Source of the DNA: Halosimplex pelagicum
GTDB lineage: Archaea; Halobacteriota; Halobacteria; Halobacteriales; Haloarculaceae
Assembly (NCBI RefSeq): GCF_013415905.1
Contig: NZ_CP058909.1
Location: 5,022,001-5,086,000, forward strand
DNA length: 64,000 nucleotides
Direction: 5' to 3'
In this document: piece after piece, positions 24,786 through 32,538 of the stretch
Position numbering within the stretch: the first letter of the stretch is position 1
Layout: the number at the start of each line of letters is the position of its first letter
Made by a program: the position numbers and the translations under genes
Notes under the pieces: model-generated
What the model saw: the letters and a program-made list of their open reading frames with translations, nothing else
What the model was told of the DNA's origin: nothing
Database searches by the model: none

Positions 24786-24809
24786 GTCCGATCCTATCGG
24801 CGGAAGCGG

Positions 24810-24819
24810 TTTATATTTT
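24810..24819 (-). promoter_or_regulatory. TATA box for the 30-residue ORF
   Basis: The plus strand reads TTTATATTTT; on the minus strand this is AAAATATAAA, an unusually strong AT block in this GC-rich genome. Its centre is about 27 bases upstream of the ATG at 24785, the spacing of haloarchaeal leaderless promoters. Confidence 0.55.
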
Positions 24820-24883
24820 GGCCAATCTTCTCCGGACGTTCCCGTCGGAAACAAACGGCGGTCCCATGGAGGGATCGAGCGGT

Positions 24884-25753
24884 TCAGGCGTTCACGTCTT
24901 CGAGGTGGCTCGAGACGACGACGCGGCCCTTGGGGGTGAGCGTCGGGCCGTCCTCGCCGTCGACGACGAGTTCGTCGTCCCGGAGGTCGTTGAGGACCAT
25001 CGTCAGCTGACTGCTCTCCATGTCGAGGACGTTCGCCAGCGAGACGCCCGGGCCGGTCGAGTAGACGGCCACGAGCAGTTCGACCTGCTCCTCCGAGAGG
25101 GTCACGTCCTCCAGGTCGGCCATCAGATCGCTGTACTCCAGGCGGAGGTAGCGGCCGAGGATCGACATCTTGCGCGGGGACTCCAGGGCGGCCAGCGAGA
25201 GGTTCGACTGGCCGTTCGCCAGGTGCCGGACCGCCAGGACCGACCGCTCGCTGCCGTTGATCTCGCGGGACGTTCGCTCGAAGTCGGTGACCGTCGACAG
25301 GTCCACGTCGACGGTGTCGTCGGAGCGGCGGAAGCGGACGGTACCCGGTTTGAGGAACAACTTCGCGGGGGCGAACGCCTGGTCGGTGACGCGCCCGCCG
25401 ACGCGGGCGGGGTGTTTGAGGGTCACGTCGGTGCCGTTGAGGACGGCCTTGAACAGGACCGTCGTGAACTTCTCGATCTTGTCGTCGTCGGCCTCGACGG
25501 CGGCGACCATGCGGTTGCCCCCCTTCTCGAAGGCGACCGTCACCGTCGAGTCGAAGAACTCGCCCAGGTCGTCGGGGACCTGACCGACGGCGATGTCGAA
25601 GATAGCGGACAGCGGGATGGTCACTTTCCCCTCGTCGCCGGCGAGGACCAGCCGCTTCTCGCTGAGGAGGATCCGCCCTTTCACCGGCTCGGCCCGGGAC
25701 GAGGCCTCCGAATTGAAGGTGGCGACGAAGTCCGCGATGACTGATTCCGACAT
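24884..25753 (-). CDS. cheF: archaeal taxis protein CheF
   Basis: A 289-residue CheF-arch protein, the adaptor that links the bacterial-type Che system to the archaellum motor in archaea. Recognisable blocks are ADFVATFN, KGRILLSEKRLVLAGDEGK, IPLSAIFDIAVGQVP and a C-terminal winged-helix-like part (LSEEQVELLVAVYSTGPGVSLANVL...LTPKGRVVVSSHLE). CheF normally sits with other che and archaellum genes; here it stands alone, so it may be an extra copy. The ATG at 25753 gives the family N-terminus MSESVIADF. Confidence 0.88.
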   Translation of the reverse strand: MSESVIADFVATFNSEASSRAEPVKGRILLSEKRLVLAGDEGKVTIPLSAIFDIAVGQVPDDLGEFFDSTVTVAFEKGGNRMVAAVEADDDKIEKFTTVLFKAVLNGTDVTLKHPARVGGRVTDQAFAPAKLFLKPGTVRFRRSDDTVDVDLSTVTDFERTSREINGSERSVLAVRHLANGQSNLSLAALESPRKMSILGRYLRLEYSDLMADLEDVTLSEEQVELLVAVYSTGPGVSLANVLDMESSQLTMVLNDLRDDELVVDGEDGPTLTPKGRVVVSSHLEDVNA

Positions 25754-25877
25754 AGGCGGCGTTAGCAGTCCCTTTCGCCCCCCGAATATTGAGCGTTTCG
25801 TGCCAGTATCAACGGCGAGAACGGCCGATCCCGGTCGTTCGACCGGTTTCGGGGGCAGTTCCGGGCCGACAGCCCCG

Positions 25878-27026
25878 CTACGCGGCGTCCGCGTCCGGGT
25901 ACCGCGGCCGGCGGGCGGAGTCGTCGCTCCCCTCGACGAACGGGAGCGCGACGCGGGTCGCGGGGCGCTCCTCGCCGTCGACGCGGACCGCGAGCGAGTC
26001 GCCGACGGCCGTCTCGCCGCTGTCGACGGCGGCCAGCGCGACGGGTTCGTCGCGGGTCGGGCTGACGGCGCCGCGGGTCACCTCGCCGACGGCGGCGTCG
26101 CCGGCGAACACCGCCGCGCCGGCCCCGGGGACGGCGCTCCCCGCGTCGGCCGCGCCGTCTTCGACGTCCGCGCCGACGACGAGACCGACGAACCGCCGGC
26201 TCGGCCGCCCGCGGTTCTCGACCCGGGAGACGACCTCCTGGCCGACGTAACAGCCCTTCTCGAAGTCCAGGGCGTTGCGGACGCCGCAGACGTTGGGGAT
26301 CCGACCCGATAGCTCGGTCTCGAAGAGCGGGGTGCCGGCCTCCAGCGTCAGCGTCTCCCAGGTGCGATAGCCGAAGGGGGCGGCCGCGTTCCCGCGATTT
26401 TCGAGGGTGTCGAACACGTCGGCGGCCTCGCTCGCGGCGCAGACCACCTCGTAGCCCTCCTCGCCGGCCAGGCCGTCGTCGCGGATCACCGTGACACCGG
26501 CGTCGGCCATCGTCCCGCGGACGAAGGATAGGGTGCGGTCCGGCGAGGCGGCCTTGTTGAGGACGCTGGCGATCTTCTCGGTGGCCTGAGGGCCGTAGAC
26601 GCCGAAGACGCCGAAGTCGTCGCTGGCGTCCGTTATCTCCACGTCCTGGATGAACGTCTTGGAGCGCCAGTCCTCGGCGACCCGCTCGTGCTCGGTCGGC
26701 GGGAGGAAGACGAGCAGGCGGTCGCCGGCGGCGGCGTTGTAGACGTACATGTCCGTCTCGATGGCCCCCTGGGGGTCCAGCAGGAGGGCGTAGCAGCCCT
26801 CGCCGTCCTCGTCGGGGACGCGGTTCGAGACGGCGTTGTCGACGAACGCGACGCGGTCGTCGCCCTCGACGGTGAGGACGCCGTAGCCCCGTTCCGTGAC
26901 GCCGACGACGTTGCGGACGGCGGCGTGAGTCCGCTCGGGGCGGCCGTAGTGGGCCACCACCCGGCGGTCGCCGCGTTCCTCGAACGTCGCGCCGTGGTCC
27001 GCGTGGACCGACTCGATGACCGTCAT
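25878..27026 (-). CDS. CAF17/YgfZ folate-binding protein
   Basis: A 382-residue GcvT-fold protein. The YgfZ/CAF17 signature is complete: KGCYVGQEVVSR with Cys259. The rest follows the aminomethyltransferase fold (VLTVEGDDRVAFVDNAVSN; DPQGAIETDMYVY; GVYGPQATEKIASVL). In bacteria and mitochondria this family uses tetrahydrofolate to support iron-sulfur cluster assembly or repair; haloarchaeal members are often named aminomethyltransferases, but the KGCYxGQE motif argues for the YgfZ role. The C-terminal 20 residues are a disordered acidic tail. Confidence 0.88.
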   Translation of the reverse strand: MTVIESVHADHGATFEERGDRRVVAHYGRPERTHAAVRNVVGVTERGYGVLTVEGDDRVAFVDNAVSNRVPDEDGEGCYALLLDPQGAIETDMYVYNAAAGDRLLVFLPPTEHERVAEDWRSKTFIQDVEITDASDDFGVFGVYGPQATEKIASVLNKAASPDRTLSFVRGTMADAGVTVIRDDGLAGEEGYEVVCAASEAADVFDTLENRGNAAAPFGYRTWETLTLEAGTPLFETELSGRIPNVCGVRNALDFEKGCYVGQEVVSRVENRGRPSRRFVGLVVGADVEDGAADAGSAVPGAGAAVFAGDAAVGEVTRGAVSPTRDEPVALAAVDSGETAVGDSLAVRVDGEERPATRVALPFVEGSDDSARRPRYPDADAA

Positions 27027-27110
27027 TGCCCCGAGTTGGGGCCGGTGTCGGGTTACGTCTTGCGGAGCGGGGAACGGCCGGGGCTCGCGGCGGGTCGCGA
27101 GGGAGCCGGT

Positions 27111-27166
27111 CGCGTCACCGCGTCACCGCGCCACCGCGCCACCGCGCCACCGCGTCACCGCGTCGC
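27111..27166. repeat. 8-bp tandem repeat, 7 copies
   Basis: The unit CGCGYCAC runs without gaps from 27111 to 27166; the last copy has one change. The array overlaps the C-terminal codons and stop (27155-27157) of the small membrane protein gene. Copy-number change by slippage would alter that C-terminus. Confidence 0.85.
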
Positions 27167-27355
27167 GCCGGCGCGGTACTGCCCGTGGGCGACGCCGATC
27201 GCCAGACAGATCAGCCCGAAGACGACCATCGACGGCGCGACCATCATCAGGATCGTGTCCGTCCCCATCGGGATCGGCGCACCGACCAGTCCGCCCACGC
27301 CGACCGCGATCAGGACGGCGAACGCGGCGACCGTCTTCGGCAAGTCGAGTTCCAT
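27155..27355 (-). CDS. small two-segment membrane protein
   Basis: A 66-residue protein with two hydrophobic segments (about 8-30 and 38-58) linked by PIPMGTDTIL, and a short end GVAHGQYRAG. It resembles a conserved haloarchaeal family of tiny membrane proteins (perhaps DUF7333, from memory), function unknown. I chose the ATG at 27355 (MELDLPKTV) over an earlier one because it gives the usual short N-terminus. The last codons lie inside the 8-bp repeat array. Confidence 0.75.
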   Translation of the reverse strand: MELDLPKTVAAFAVLIAVGVGGLVGAPIPMGTDTILMMVAPSMVVFGLICLAIGVAHGQYRAGATR

Positions 27356-27398
27356 AGCGGCCGTTAGGAACGCTCTCAAATCAGCGTTGCGGGGATTC

Positions 27399-27611
27399 TC
27401 ACCGCACCTCGTCGGTCGGCTCCGGGAACGATGGCTCCTCCCCCCACCGGTCGCCGTCCGGCGCCCCGGACGCCGGGCCCGCGGTCGACTCGACCCGCTT
27501 CAACACGACCTCGTGTTCGTCGGCGGCGTGGTCGTTGAAGAACCGCTGTACGTGCTCGCGGGCCGCGGCCGACCGCGACTCCCCGCACGTGTGGCAGCGA
27601 CAGACGTACAT
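27399..27611 (-). CDS. small Cys-motif protein
   Basis: A 70-residue protein that begins MYVCRCHTCGES, a CXCX2C cluster that may bind zinc together with nearby His residues (FFNDHAADEHEVVL). The second half is an acidic Gly/Pro-rich tail. Family not recognised. It begins one base after the stop codon of the HalOD1 gene, so the two form an operon. Confidence 0.72.
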   Translation of the reverse strand: MYVCRCHTCGESRSAAAREHVQRFFNDHAADEHEVVLKRVESTAGPASGAPDGDRWGEEPSFPEPTDEVR

Positions 27612-27612
27612 G

Positions 27613-27876
27613 CTACTCGGCGTCGTCCCGCTCCCCGAGACGGACCTCCCGGTCGGAGCCGACCGTGACCAGCCGGCCTCGATACTCGAAGGTGACCGTC
27701 AGCGACTCGCCGCCGGAGTCGACGAGTCGGTCGAGCGCGTCCGGGTCCAGCGCCGTCCACAGCGGCGGCAGATCCGTCGGGTCCGCCCCGACGTCCGCCG
27801 CGACCGCCCTCACGACCTTCGTTGTCAACCTGTCGTCACCGTTCGACGGAGTTCCCGACCGCTCCTGCCGTATCAT
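27613..27876 (-). CDS. HalOD1 output-domain protein
   Basis: An 87-residue protein matching the HalOD1 domain, a small module found alone or at the end of haloarchaeal signalling proteins: VVRAVAADVGADPTDLPPLWTALDPDALDRLV followed by LTVTFEYRGRLVTV. It is presumed to act in signal output; no enzymatic motif. ATG at 27876 preferred, with a GTG just before it also possible. First gene of a two-gene operon with the Cys-motif protein. Confidence 0.85.
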   Translation of the reverse strand: MIRQERSGTPSNGDDRLTTKVVRAVAADVGADPTDLPPLWTALDPDALDRLVDSGGESLTVTFEYRGRLVTVGSDREVRLGERDDAE

Positions 27877-27977
27877 CACTCGGTGGGATGTCGTCCGTTA
27901 CCAAAAAATAACACCCTCAACCATTAGGCAGTTGAGTTTCCTTTAAGATCGGTTTGGATATCTCAAATCGTCCCGCG

Positions 27978-28457
27978 TCAGTCGGTCTCCGCCGACGGTG
28001 ACCGCTCGGCGAACCCGTCGTAGGGGCGGACGGCCCGCCGGCGGAGCAGTCGCTCGCTCTCGATGGTGAGGCCGAGGTCGACGAGTCGCTCGCTGATATC
28101 GGTGATCGCCTCGGAGTCGTCGGTGACCGCGAGGACCCGGAGGTTCTCCGAGGCGCTCAGGAACTCGTCGACGCTGACGACGCGGGGGAGTTCGAGCGCG
28201 CTGTCGGCGAGGTCGGCCCGGCGTTCGACCGGGGCGGTACAGGTGAAACTGATCCGGAGCGGAAAGCCCGCACGGCGGTAGTCCACGACCGGTTCGTAGC
28301 CGTCGACGACGCCGGCGGCTTCGAGACCGTCGATCCGGTTGCGGACGGTCTGTGCCGAGACGGGGAGTCGCTCGGCCATGTCCACCGGGGTCGTGTTCCG
28401 GGCGTCTTCCTGAAGGAGGTAGAGGACCGCGAAGTCGAGTTCGTCCAGATCGGCCAT
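27978..28457 (-). CDS. Lrp/AsnC family transcription regulator
   Basis: A 159-residue regulator: N-terminal winged helix (ELDFAVLYLLQEDARNTTPVDMAERLPVSAQTVRNRIDGLEAAGVVDGYEPVVDYRRAGF is the standard Lrp opening) and a C-terminal ACT-like RAM domain (about 75-140). The ATG at 28457 starts at the usual MADLDELD. It is separated by 79 bases from the flavoprotein gene upstream in the same direction and could regulate it. Confidence 0.88.
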   Translation of the reverse strand: MADLDELDFAVLYLLQEDARNTTPVDMAERLPVSAQTVRNRIDGLEAAGVVDGYEPVVDYRRAGFPLRISFTCTAPVERRADLADSALELPRVVSVDEFLSASENLRVLAVTDDSEAITDISERLVDLGLTIESERLLRRRAVRPYDGFAERSPSAETD

Positions 28458-28536
28458 ACTCGTAAGTGTCTCAGAGTTATCCGTGAAAGGGTTGTCGGAC
28501 CGCTCGACGGCCCGGGACACCGGGGCCGGCCGACGC

Positions 28537-29751
28537 TCACCCGCGCAGCAGCGACTGCAGCTGGTCGAGCGAGAAGACGGTCGTCGGCCGGTCCATGTGG
28601 ACGCCGATCTCGCCGGAGAACGCCCGGAGGCCGACCCGCTTGACCGGCTCGGGCAGCGAGTACGCCCGCCGGACCCAGTGGCCGAGTTCGATCTCGCGTT
28701 CGAGGTCGTCGCGCCACGCGGCCTCGTAGGCGGACAGCGTCGCCGGGTCGCGGGGGTCGACCTCCCGGGCGGCGTGGTCGGCGGCGGTCATGCCGTAGCG
28801 GATGCCGCCGCCGGTGAACGGCTTGGTCTGGGCGGCGGCGTCGCCGACGAGGAACGCCCGGCGGCTCGTCACCGAGTCGGGCGGGCCGACGGGGATCAGG
28901 CCCGAGCAGCGGCGGTCGGTCTCGACGCCGTAGTCGGCGGTGAAGCGGTCGAACCGCTCGCGCACGTCCGCGCTCGGCGGCGTCGCCAGGCCGTACTCCA
29001 CGCCGGCCTCCCCGCGGGGGATGCGCCAGGCGAAGAAGTCGGGAACGGTGAGGTGAACGTCGACGAAGTCGCTCGCGTCGTCCTCGTCGCTGAACCCGAG
29101 GACGCCGTGCAGCAACTCGTCGGGCTCGGGCATGTCGAGTTCGCGCCGGACCCGGGATTTCGGCCCGTCGCAGCCGGCGACCATCCGCGCCTCGTGGGTC
29201 TCGACGCCGTCCGGTCCCCGTACCTCGATTTCGACGCGGTCGCGGAACTCGGAGACGCCGACGACGGTGTGGTGCTCCCGGAGGTCGACCCCCGCATCGC
29301 GGGCGGCGTCGGCGAGCTCCCGGTCCAGCCCGACCCGGTCGATGACGTTCGACACCTGCTCGTCCTTGTAGAAGGGGTAGGACGTGGCCGGGAACTCGCC
29401 GCCGTCGCGGTCGGAGGGGGCGCCCTCGTGGGCAGCGGCGCCGTCCGGTTCGGTGGTCGCGCGGCCGTCGCGGTCGGCGGGGACGCGGCCGTTCGGACGG
29501 GGGTCGCCCGGCGGGTCGCCGCGGGGAGAACCGAGGTGGAAGCGGGCGCCGTAGACGACGTTCTGCAGGAGACGGTCGCGGGCGCCATCCGGGGTGAACT
29601 CCCAGACGTCGGTGGAGACGTGGCCCGAGCAGGCCAGCGGCTCCCCGACCTCGCCCTGCTCGAAGGCGAGCACGTCGTACCCCCGCTCGGCGGCGCGACG
29701 GGCGAACCGCGAGCCGGCGGGGCCGCACCCGACGACGACGAAATCGTGCAT
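28537..29751 (-). CDS. geranylgeranyl-reductase-family flavoprotein
   Basis: A 404-residue FAD enzyme. It begins with the dinucleotide fold VVVGCGPAGSRFARRAAERG (residues 5-24), has an LACSGHVS block typical of the geranylgeranyl reductase family, the second FAD motif AFLVGDAAAQTKPFTGGGIRYGM and a C-terminal helical cap. In archaea such enzymes saturate the isoprenoid chains of membrane lipids, though the family also covers other reductases. An acidic, Gly/Arg/Pro-rich insertion of about 45 residues (75-120) is unusual. Divergent from the membrane protein at 29879. Confidence 0.85.
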   Translation of the reverse strand: MHDFVVVGCGPAGSRFARRAAERGYDVLAFEQGEVGEPLACSGHVSTDVWEFTPDGARDRLLQNVVYGARFHLGSPRGDPPGDPRPNGRVPADRDGRATTEPDGAAAHEGAPSDRDGGEFPATSYPFYKDEQVSNVIDRVGLDRELADAARDAGVDLREHHTVVGVSEFRDRVEIEVRGPDGVETHEARMVAGCDGPKSRVRRELDMPEPDELLHGVLGFSDEDDASDFVDVHLTVPDFFAWRIPRGEAGVEYGLATPPSADVRERFDRFTADYGVETDRRCSGLIPVGPPDSVTSRRAFLVGDAAAQTKPFTGGGIRYGMTAADHAAREVDPRDPATLSAYEAAWRDDLEREIELGHWVRRAYSLPEPVKRVGLRAFSGEIGVHMDRPTTVFSLDQLQSLLRG

Positions 29752-29878
29752 ACGACCCCTGTGGCGTGTCGCGATGAAATATCTTTCAGTCCCGCGTCCG
29801 CGGGCGGCGCTGACTCTCCGACCCGTACCGACGCTGTTTGCAGGTGTGTTTTTACCGAACTGTCCCTCACTCTCGGGC

Positions 29879-30265
29879 ATGAGCGAGTATCGGCCGGGCG
29901 TCTGCAACATCGGGCGCGACGAGCGGCGCAAGCGACGGACGCTGGGTGCGGTCTCCTTCCTCGGGGCGGCGGCCTACGTCGGCGTCGTCCTCGGGACGGG
30001 CCGACCCGCCGGACTCCTGCTGGGGTCGTTCCCGCTGCTGTTCGGCGGGTTCATGGGCGTCGTCCAGGACCGGATGGGCTTCTGTGCGGGCTTCGGCGCG
30101 CTGGCCCGCTACGACCTCTCGGGGTCGGGCGGCGACTCCGGGTCGGTCGCCGATGCCGAAGCCGTGAAACGGGACCGGATCAAGGCGTTCCAGGTGGTCG
30201 CCGTCGCGGCGGCCGCCGCCGTCGTGACGACGATGGTCGTCTACGGCGTCGGGTCGGCGCTGTGA
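29879..30265 (+). CDS. conserved membrane protein
   Basis: A 128-residue protein starting MSEYRPGVCNIGRDERRKRRTLG, with three membrane segments (about 22-40, 45-62 and 105-125) and a hydrophilic middle. The CNIGRDERRKR opening and GGFMGVVQDRMGFCAGF block look conserved and contain two Cys. Family unknown. A TATA-like TTTTTACC (29848-29855) lies about 27 bases before the ATG at 29879. Confidence 0.78.
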   Translation: MSEYRPGVCNIGRDERRKRRTLGAVSFLGAAAYVGVVLGTGRPAGLLLGSFPLLFGGFMGVVQDRMGFCAGFGALARYDLSGSGGDSGSVADAEAVKRDRIKAFQVVAVAAAAAVVTTMVVYGVGSAL

Positions 30266-30298
30266 GCGGTCGGGCGCGGTTCGAGGCAGCCGGTCGGG

Positions 30299-31381
30299 TC
30301 ACACCACGGCCAGCCCGCGCGGCGTCCGTGATTCGTACGCATCGGGCCACGCCAGGGGAAGCTCCTCCCACGACGCGCCGGTGTCGGCCGAGCGGTAGCA
30401 CCCGCGGTTGTTGAGCGCGAACAGGACCGACCCGCCGGCGGCGGCGAACACCGACCGAACCGTGCCCTCGGGCTCGGGGAGGCCGTCCATCGCGAGGTGC
30501 CACTCCGTCGGCTCGTCCCGGCCGGCGTTCGCGGTGCGGTAGACGTACGCCTCGGCGGTCGAGACGCTGTGTGCGCTCCGGGCGCCGCTGGCGGCGGAGA
30601 CGACGACGGTGTCGGGGTCGGCCCGCGGGACGGCCAGCCCCCAGACGTAGCCGTGGTCGAGCCCGTCCGTCGGGTAGGCCCAGGTGTCGCCGCCGTCCTC
30701 GGACTGGGCGTAGCCGTCGCCGGCGGCGGTGTAGAGTCGGCCCTCCGCGTCGGGGTGAGTCGCGAGGGTGTGGTTGTCGTAGCGGGCGCCCTCGGGGCGG
30801 TCACGCCAGAAGTCGGCGCCGTCCGCGCCCTCGGCCGCCGCGGCCCCGAGCGCGTCGTCGGTCCGCACGAGCGCGCCGGCCTCGATGGCGACGTACAGCC
30901 GCTCGGGGTCGTGCGGGTCGGGTTCCAGCCAGCGGACGTGATGGGTGTGCGGTCGCGGCGGGAACGACCACTCCGACTCGGAGGGGAGGGCGGTCAGCGG
31001 CGCGAGCGCCTCCCACGAGTCGCCGCCGTCGGTCGAGCGGTAGACGGCCGAAGGCTCGGTGCCGGCCCACACGGTGTCGGGGTCGTGTGGGCTGACAGCC
31101 AGTGAGGTGACGCGGTCGTCGATACCCGGGGCGACTCGCTCCCAGGTGTCACCGCCGTCGCCGGTGCGGTGGATCCCGGACTCGACGGTGCCGACGAACG
31201 CGCGGTCCGGTCGCTCCGGGCTCGCGGCGACGCACTGGAAGTCGCGGCCGGCGAGGCGTTCGGCGGCGGTCCACTCACCGGCGGTGACCGGGTCGTCCCC
31301 GTCGGCGGTCGAGTCGGGAGCGTCCCCGCGGACGACGAGCACGCGGTCGCCGAGCGCGGCGTAGGCGGTCGTGTCGGTCAT
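30299..31381 (-). CDS. BNR/sialidase-like beta-propeller protein
   Basis: A 360-residue protein built of BNR (Asp-box) repeats: HRTGDGGDTWERVAPG, YRSTDGGDSWEALAP, AQSEDGGDTWAYPTDG and YRSADTGASWEELP. These Ser-x-Asp-x-Gly-x-x-Trp motifs mark each blade of a propeller like those of sialidases and the photosystem assembly factor Ycf48. There is no signal peptide, so it is probably cytoplasmic. No sialidase active-site Arg triad could be assigned, so the specific activity is unknown. Confidence 0.82.
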   Translation of the reverse strand: MTDTTAYAALGDRVLVVRGDAPDSTADGDDPVTAGEWTAAERLAGRDFQCVAASPERPDRAFVGTVESGIHRTGDGGDTWERVAPGIDDRVTSLAVSPHDPDTVWAGTEPSAVYRSTDGGDSWEALAPLTALPSESEWSFPPRPHTHHVRWLEPDPHDPERLYVAIEAGALVRTDDALGAAAAEGADGADFWRDRPEGARYDNHTLATHPDAEGRLYTAAGDGYAQSEDGGDTWAYPTDGLDHGYVWGLAVPRADPDTVVVSAASGARSAHSVSTAEAYVYRTANAGRDEPTEWHLAMDGLPEPEGTVRSVFAAAGGSVLFALNNRGCYRSADTGASWEELPLAWPDAYESRTPRGLAVV

Positions 31382-31521
31382 ACCCGATCGGACGGGCGCG
31401 ACGGTCTTAACCGCTCGCTGAAATCGAGTTCGGCGGACCGCGGCGAGCGGACGGACGGGGTCCGCCCTCGGTCGCCCCGCGTCCGGAGCGGGCGCCGAAA
31501 CCCGGGTCTCGCCGCCCGCCG

Positions 31522-32538
31522 TCAGCGCGAGGTCCCGTCCCAGACGGACAGGTCCGCGACGGTCTCGACGGCGTCGCCGCGGGTCACCGTCGCCCAGAGC
31601 CCGTCGAACGGCGGCCGGTCCACGTCCTCGACGGTCTCGACGGCGTCGCCGCGGGTCACCGTCGCCCAGAGCCCGTCGAACGGCGGCCGGTCCACGTCCT
31701 CGACGGTCGTCTGTCCGTCCCACGCGTCGAGACGCCGCTCGGTCGCCGACCCGGCCGCGTTCGCGCCCTCGGGACCGTCGACGGCCGCGCCGGTCGAGCC
31801 GTCGTCGACATCGCCGAGACCGTCGAGGGCGTCGCCAGCGCCGCCCCCGTTCAGGTCCGGTTCGCCGCCGTCGTCACCTGCTCCCGGAGTACCGCCGTCG
31901 GCGTCGCCACCGGCGACCTCGTCGTCGTCCGGCGGTGCCAGCCCGCCGCCGGACGCGGCCGGGGCCTCGTCGCCGGCCGAGGGCGAGGCGCCGTCTCCCG
32001 GTGCGTCCAGGTCTCCCAGTCCGCCCGGGTCGCTGTCGCCCTCGCCGGAGCCGACCGGCGGGTCGTCCCCCAGCATGTCCGCGTCCGAGCCGGACTCAGG
32101 TGCATCCGGGCCGGATTCGGCCGCGTCCTCGACCCCGAGTTTCGCCCGGAGGTCGTCGCCGTCGAGGACGGTCACGTCGTGGCCCGCGGCGGCCGCCTCC
32201 GCGACGCCGCCGGCGCCGACGGACAGGCAGACCGCCGAGTCGGCGCCGGTCTTCCCGGCGAGCGCGTCGAGCTGTTCCAGCTGGGCCGAGTCGACGGCTC
32301 GCTCGCCCGCGACCCAGACGATCTCGCCGCGCACCTCGCCGTCGACCCGCCGCTTCGCGAAGACGAACACGTGCGAGCCGTGTTCCTTGACCGTCGTCCG
32401 GTAGCCGTCGGCGGCCCACGCGTCGGCAGCGAGGCCGGCGAGGTCGGCGTCACTCGCGCCGGTCAGGTCCGCGGGGTCGACGGAGTCGTCACCGGACCCC
32501 TCGGCTGACTCGTCGGGCGGGTCGGGGTCAGCGGCCAT
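31522..32538 (-). CDS. Mrr-like domain protein with acidic linker
   Basis: A 338-residue protein. Residues 30-135 have the order of an Mrr-type restriction-endonuclease-like domain: DAWAADGYRTTVKEHGSHVFVFAKRR, then EIVWVAGE, then a GADSAVCLSVGAGGVAEAAAAGHDVTVLDGDDLRAKLGV ending. The catalytic ExK is not evident, so cleavage is doubtful. About 150 residues of Gly/Asp/Pro-rich linker follow. The C-terminus carries two identical 24-residue units (VEDVDRPPFDGLW...AVET) coded by a perfect 72-bp tandem repeat. Its start overlaps the upstream membrane-protein gene by 11 bases. Confidence 0.65.
   Translation of the reverse strand: MAADPDPPDESAEGSGDDSVDPADLTGASDADLAGLAADAWAADGYRTTVKEHGSHVFVFAKRRVDGEVRGEIVWVAGERAVDSAQLEQLDALAGKTGADSAVCLSVGAGGVAEAAAAGHDVTVLDGDDLRAKLGVEDAAESGPDAPESGSDADMLGDDPPVGSGEGDSDPGGLGDLDAPGDGASPSAGDEAPAASGGGLAPPDDDEVAGGDADGGTPGAGDDGGEPDLNGGGAGDALDGLGDVDDGSTGAAVDGPEGANAAGSATERRLDAWDGQTTVEDVDRPPFDGLWATVTRGDAVETVEDVDRPPFDGLWATVTRGDAVETVADLSVWDGTSR
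31557..31700. repeat. perfect 72-bp tandem duplication in coding sequence
   Basis: Bases 31557-31628 and 31629-31700 are identical, and a few bases of a third copy follow. The unit is in frame (24 codons), so the protein gains one repeat. Lack of any difference between copies implies a very recent event or continuing homogenisation. Confidence 0.93.
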
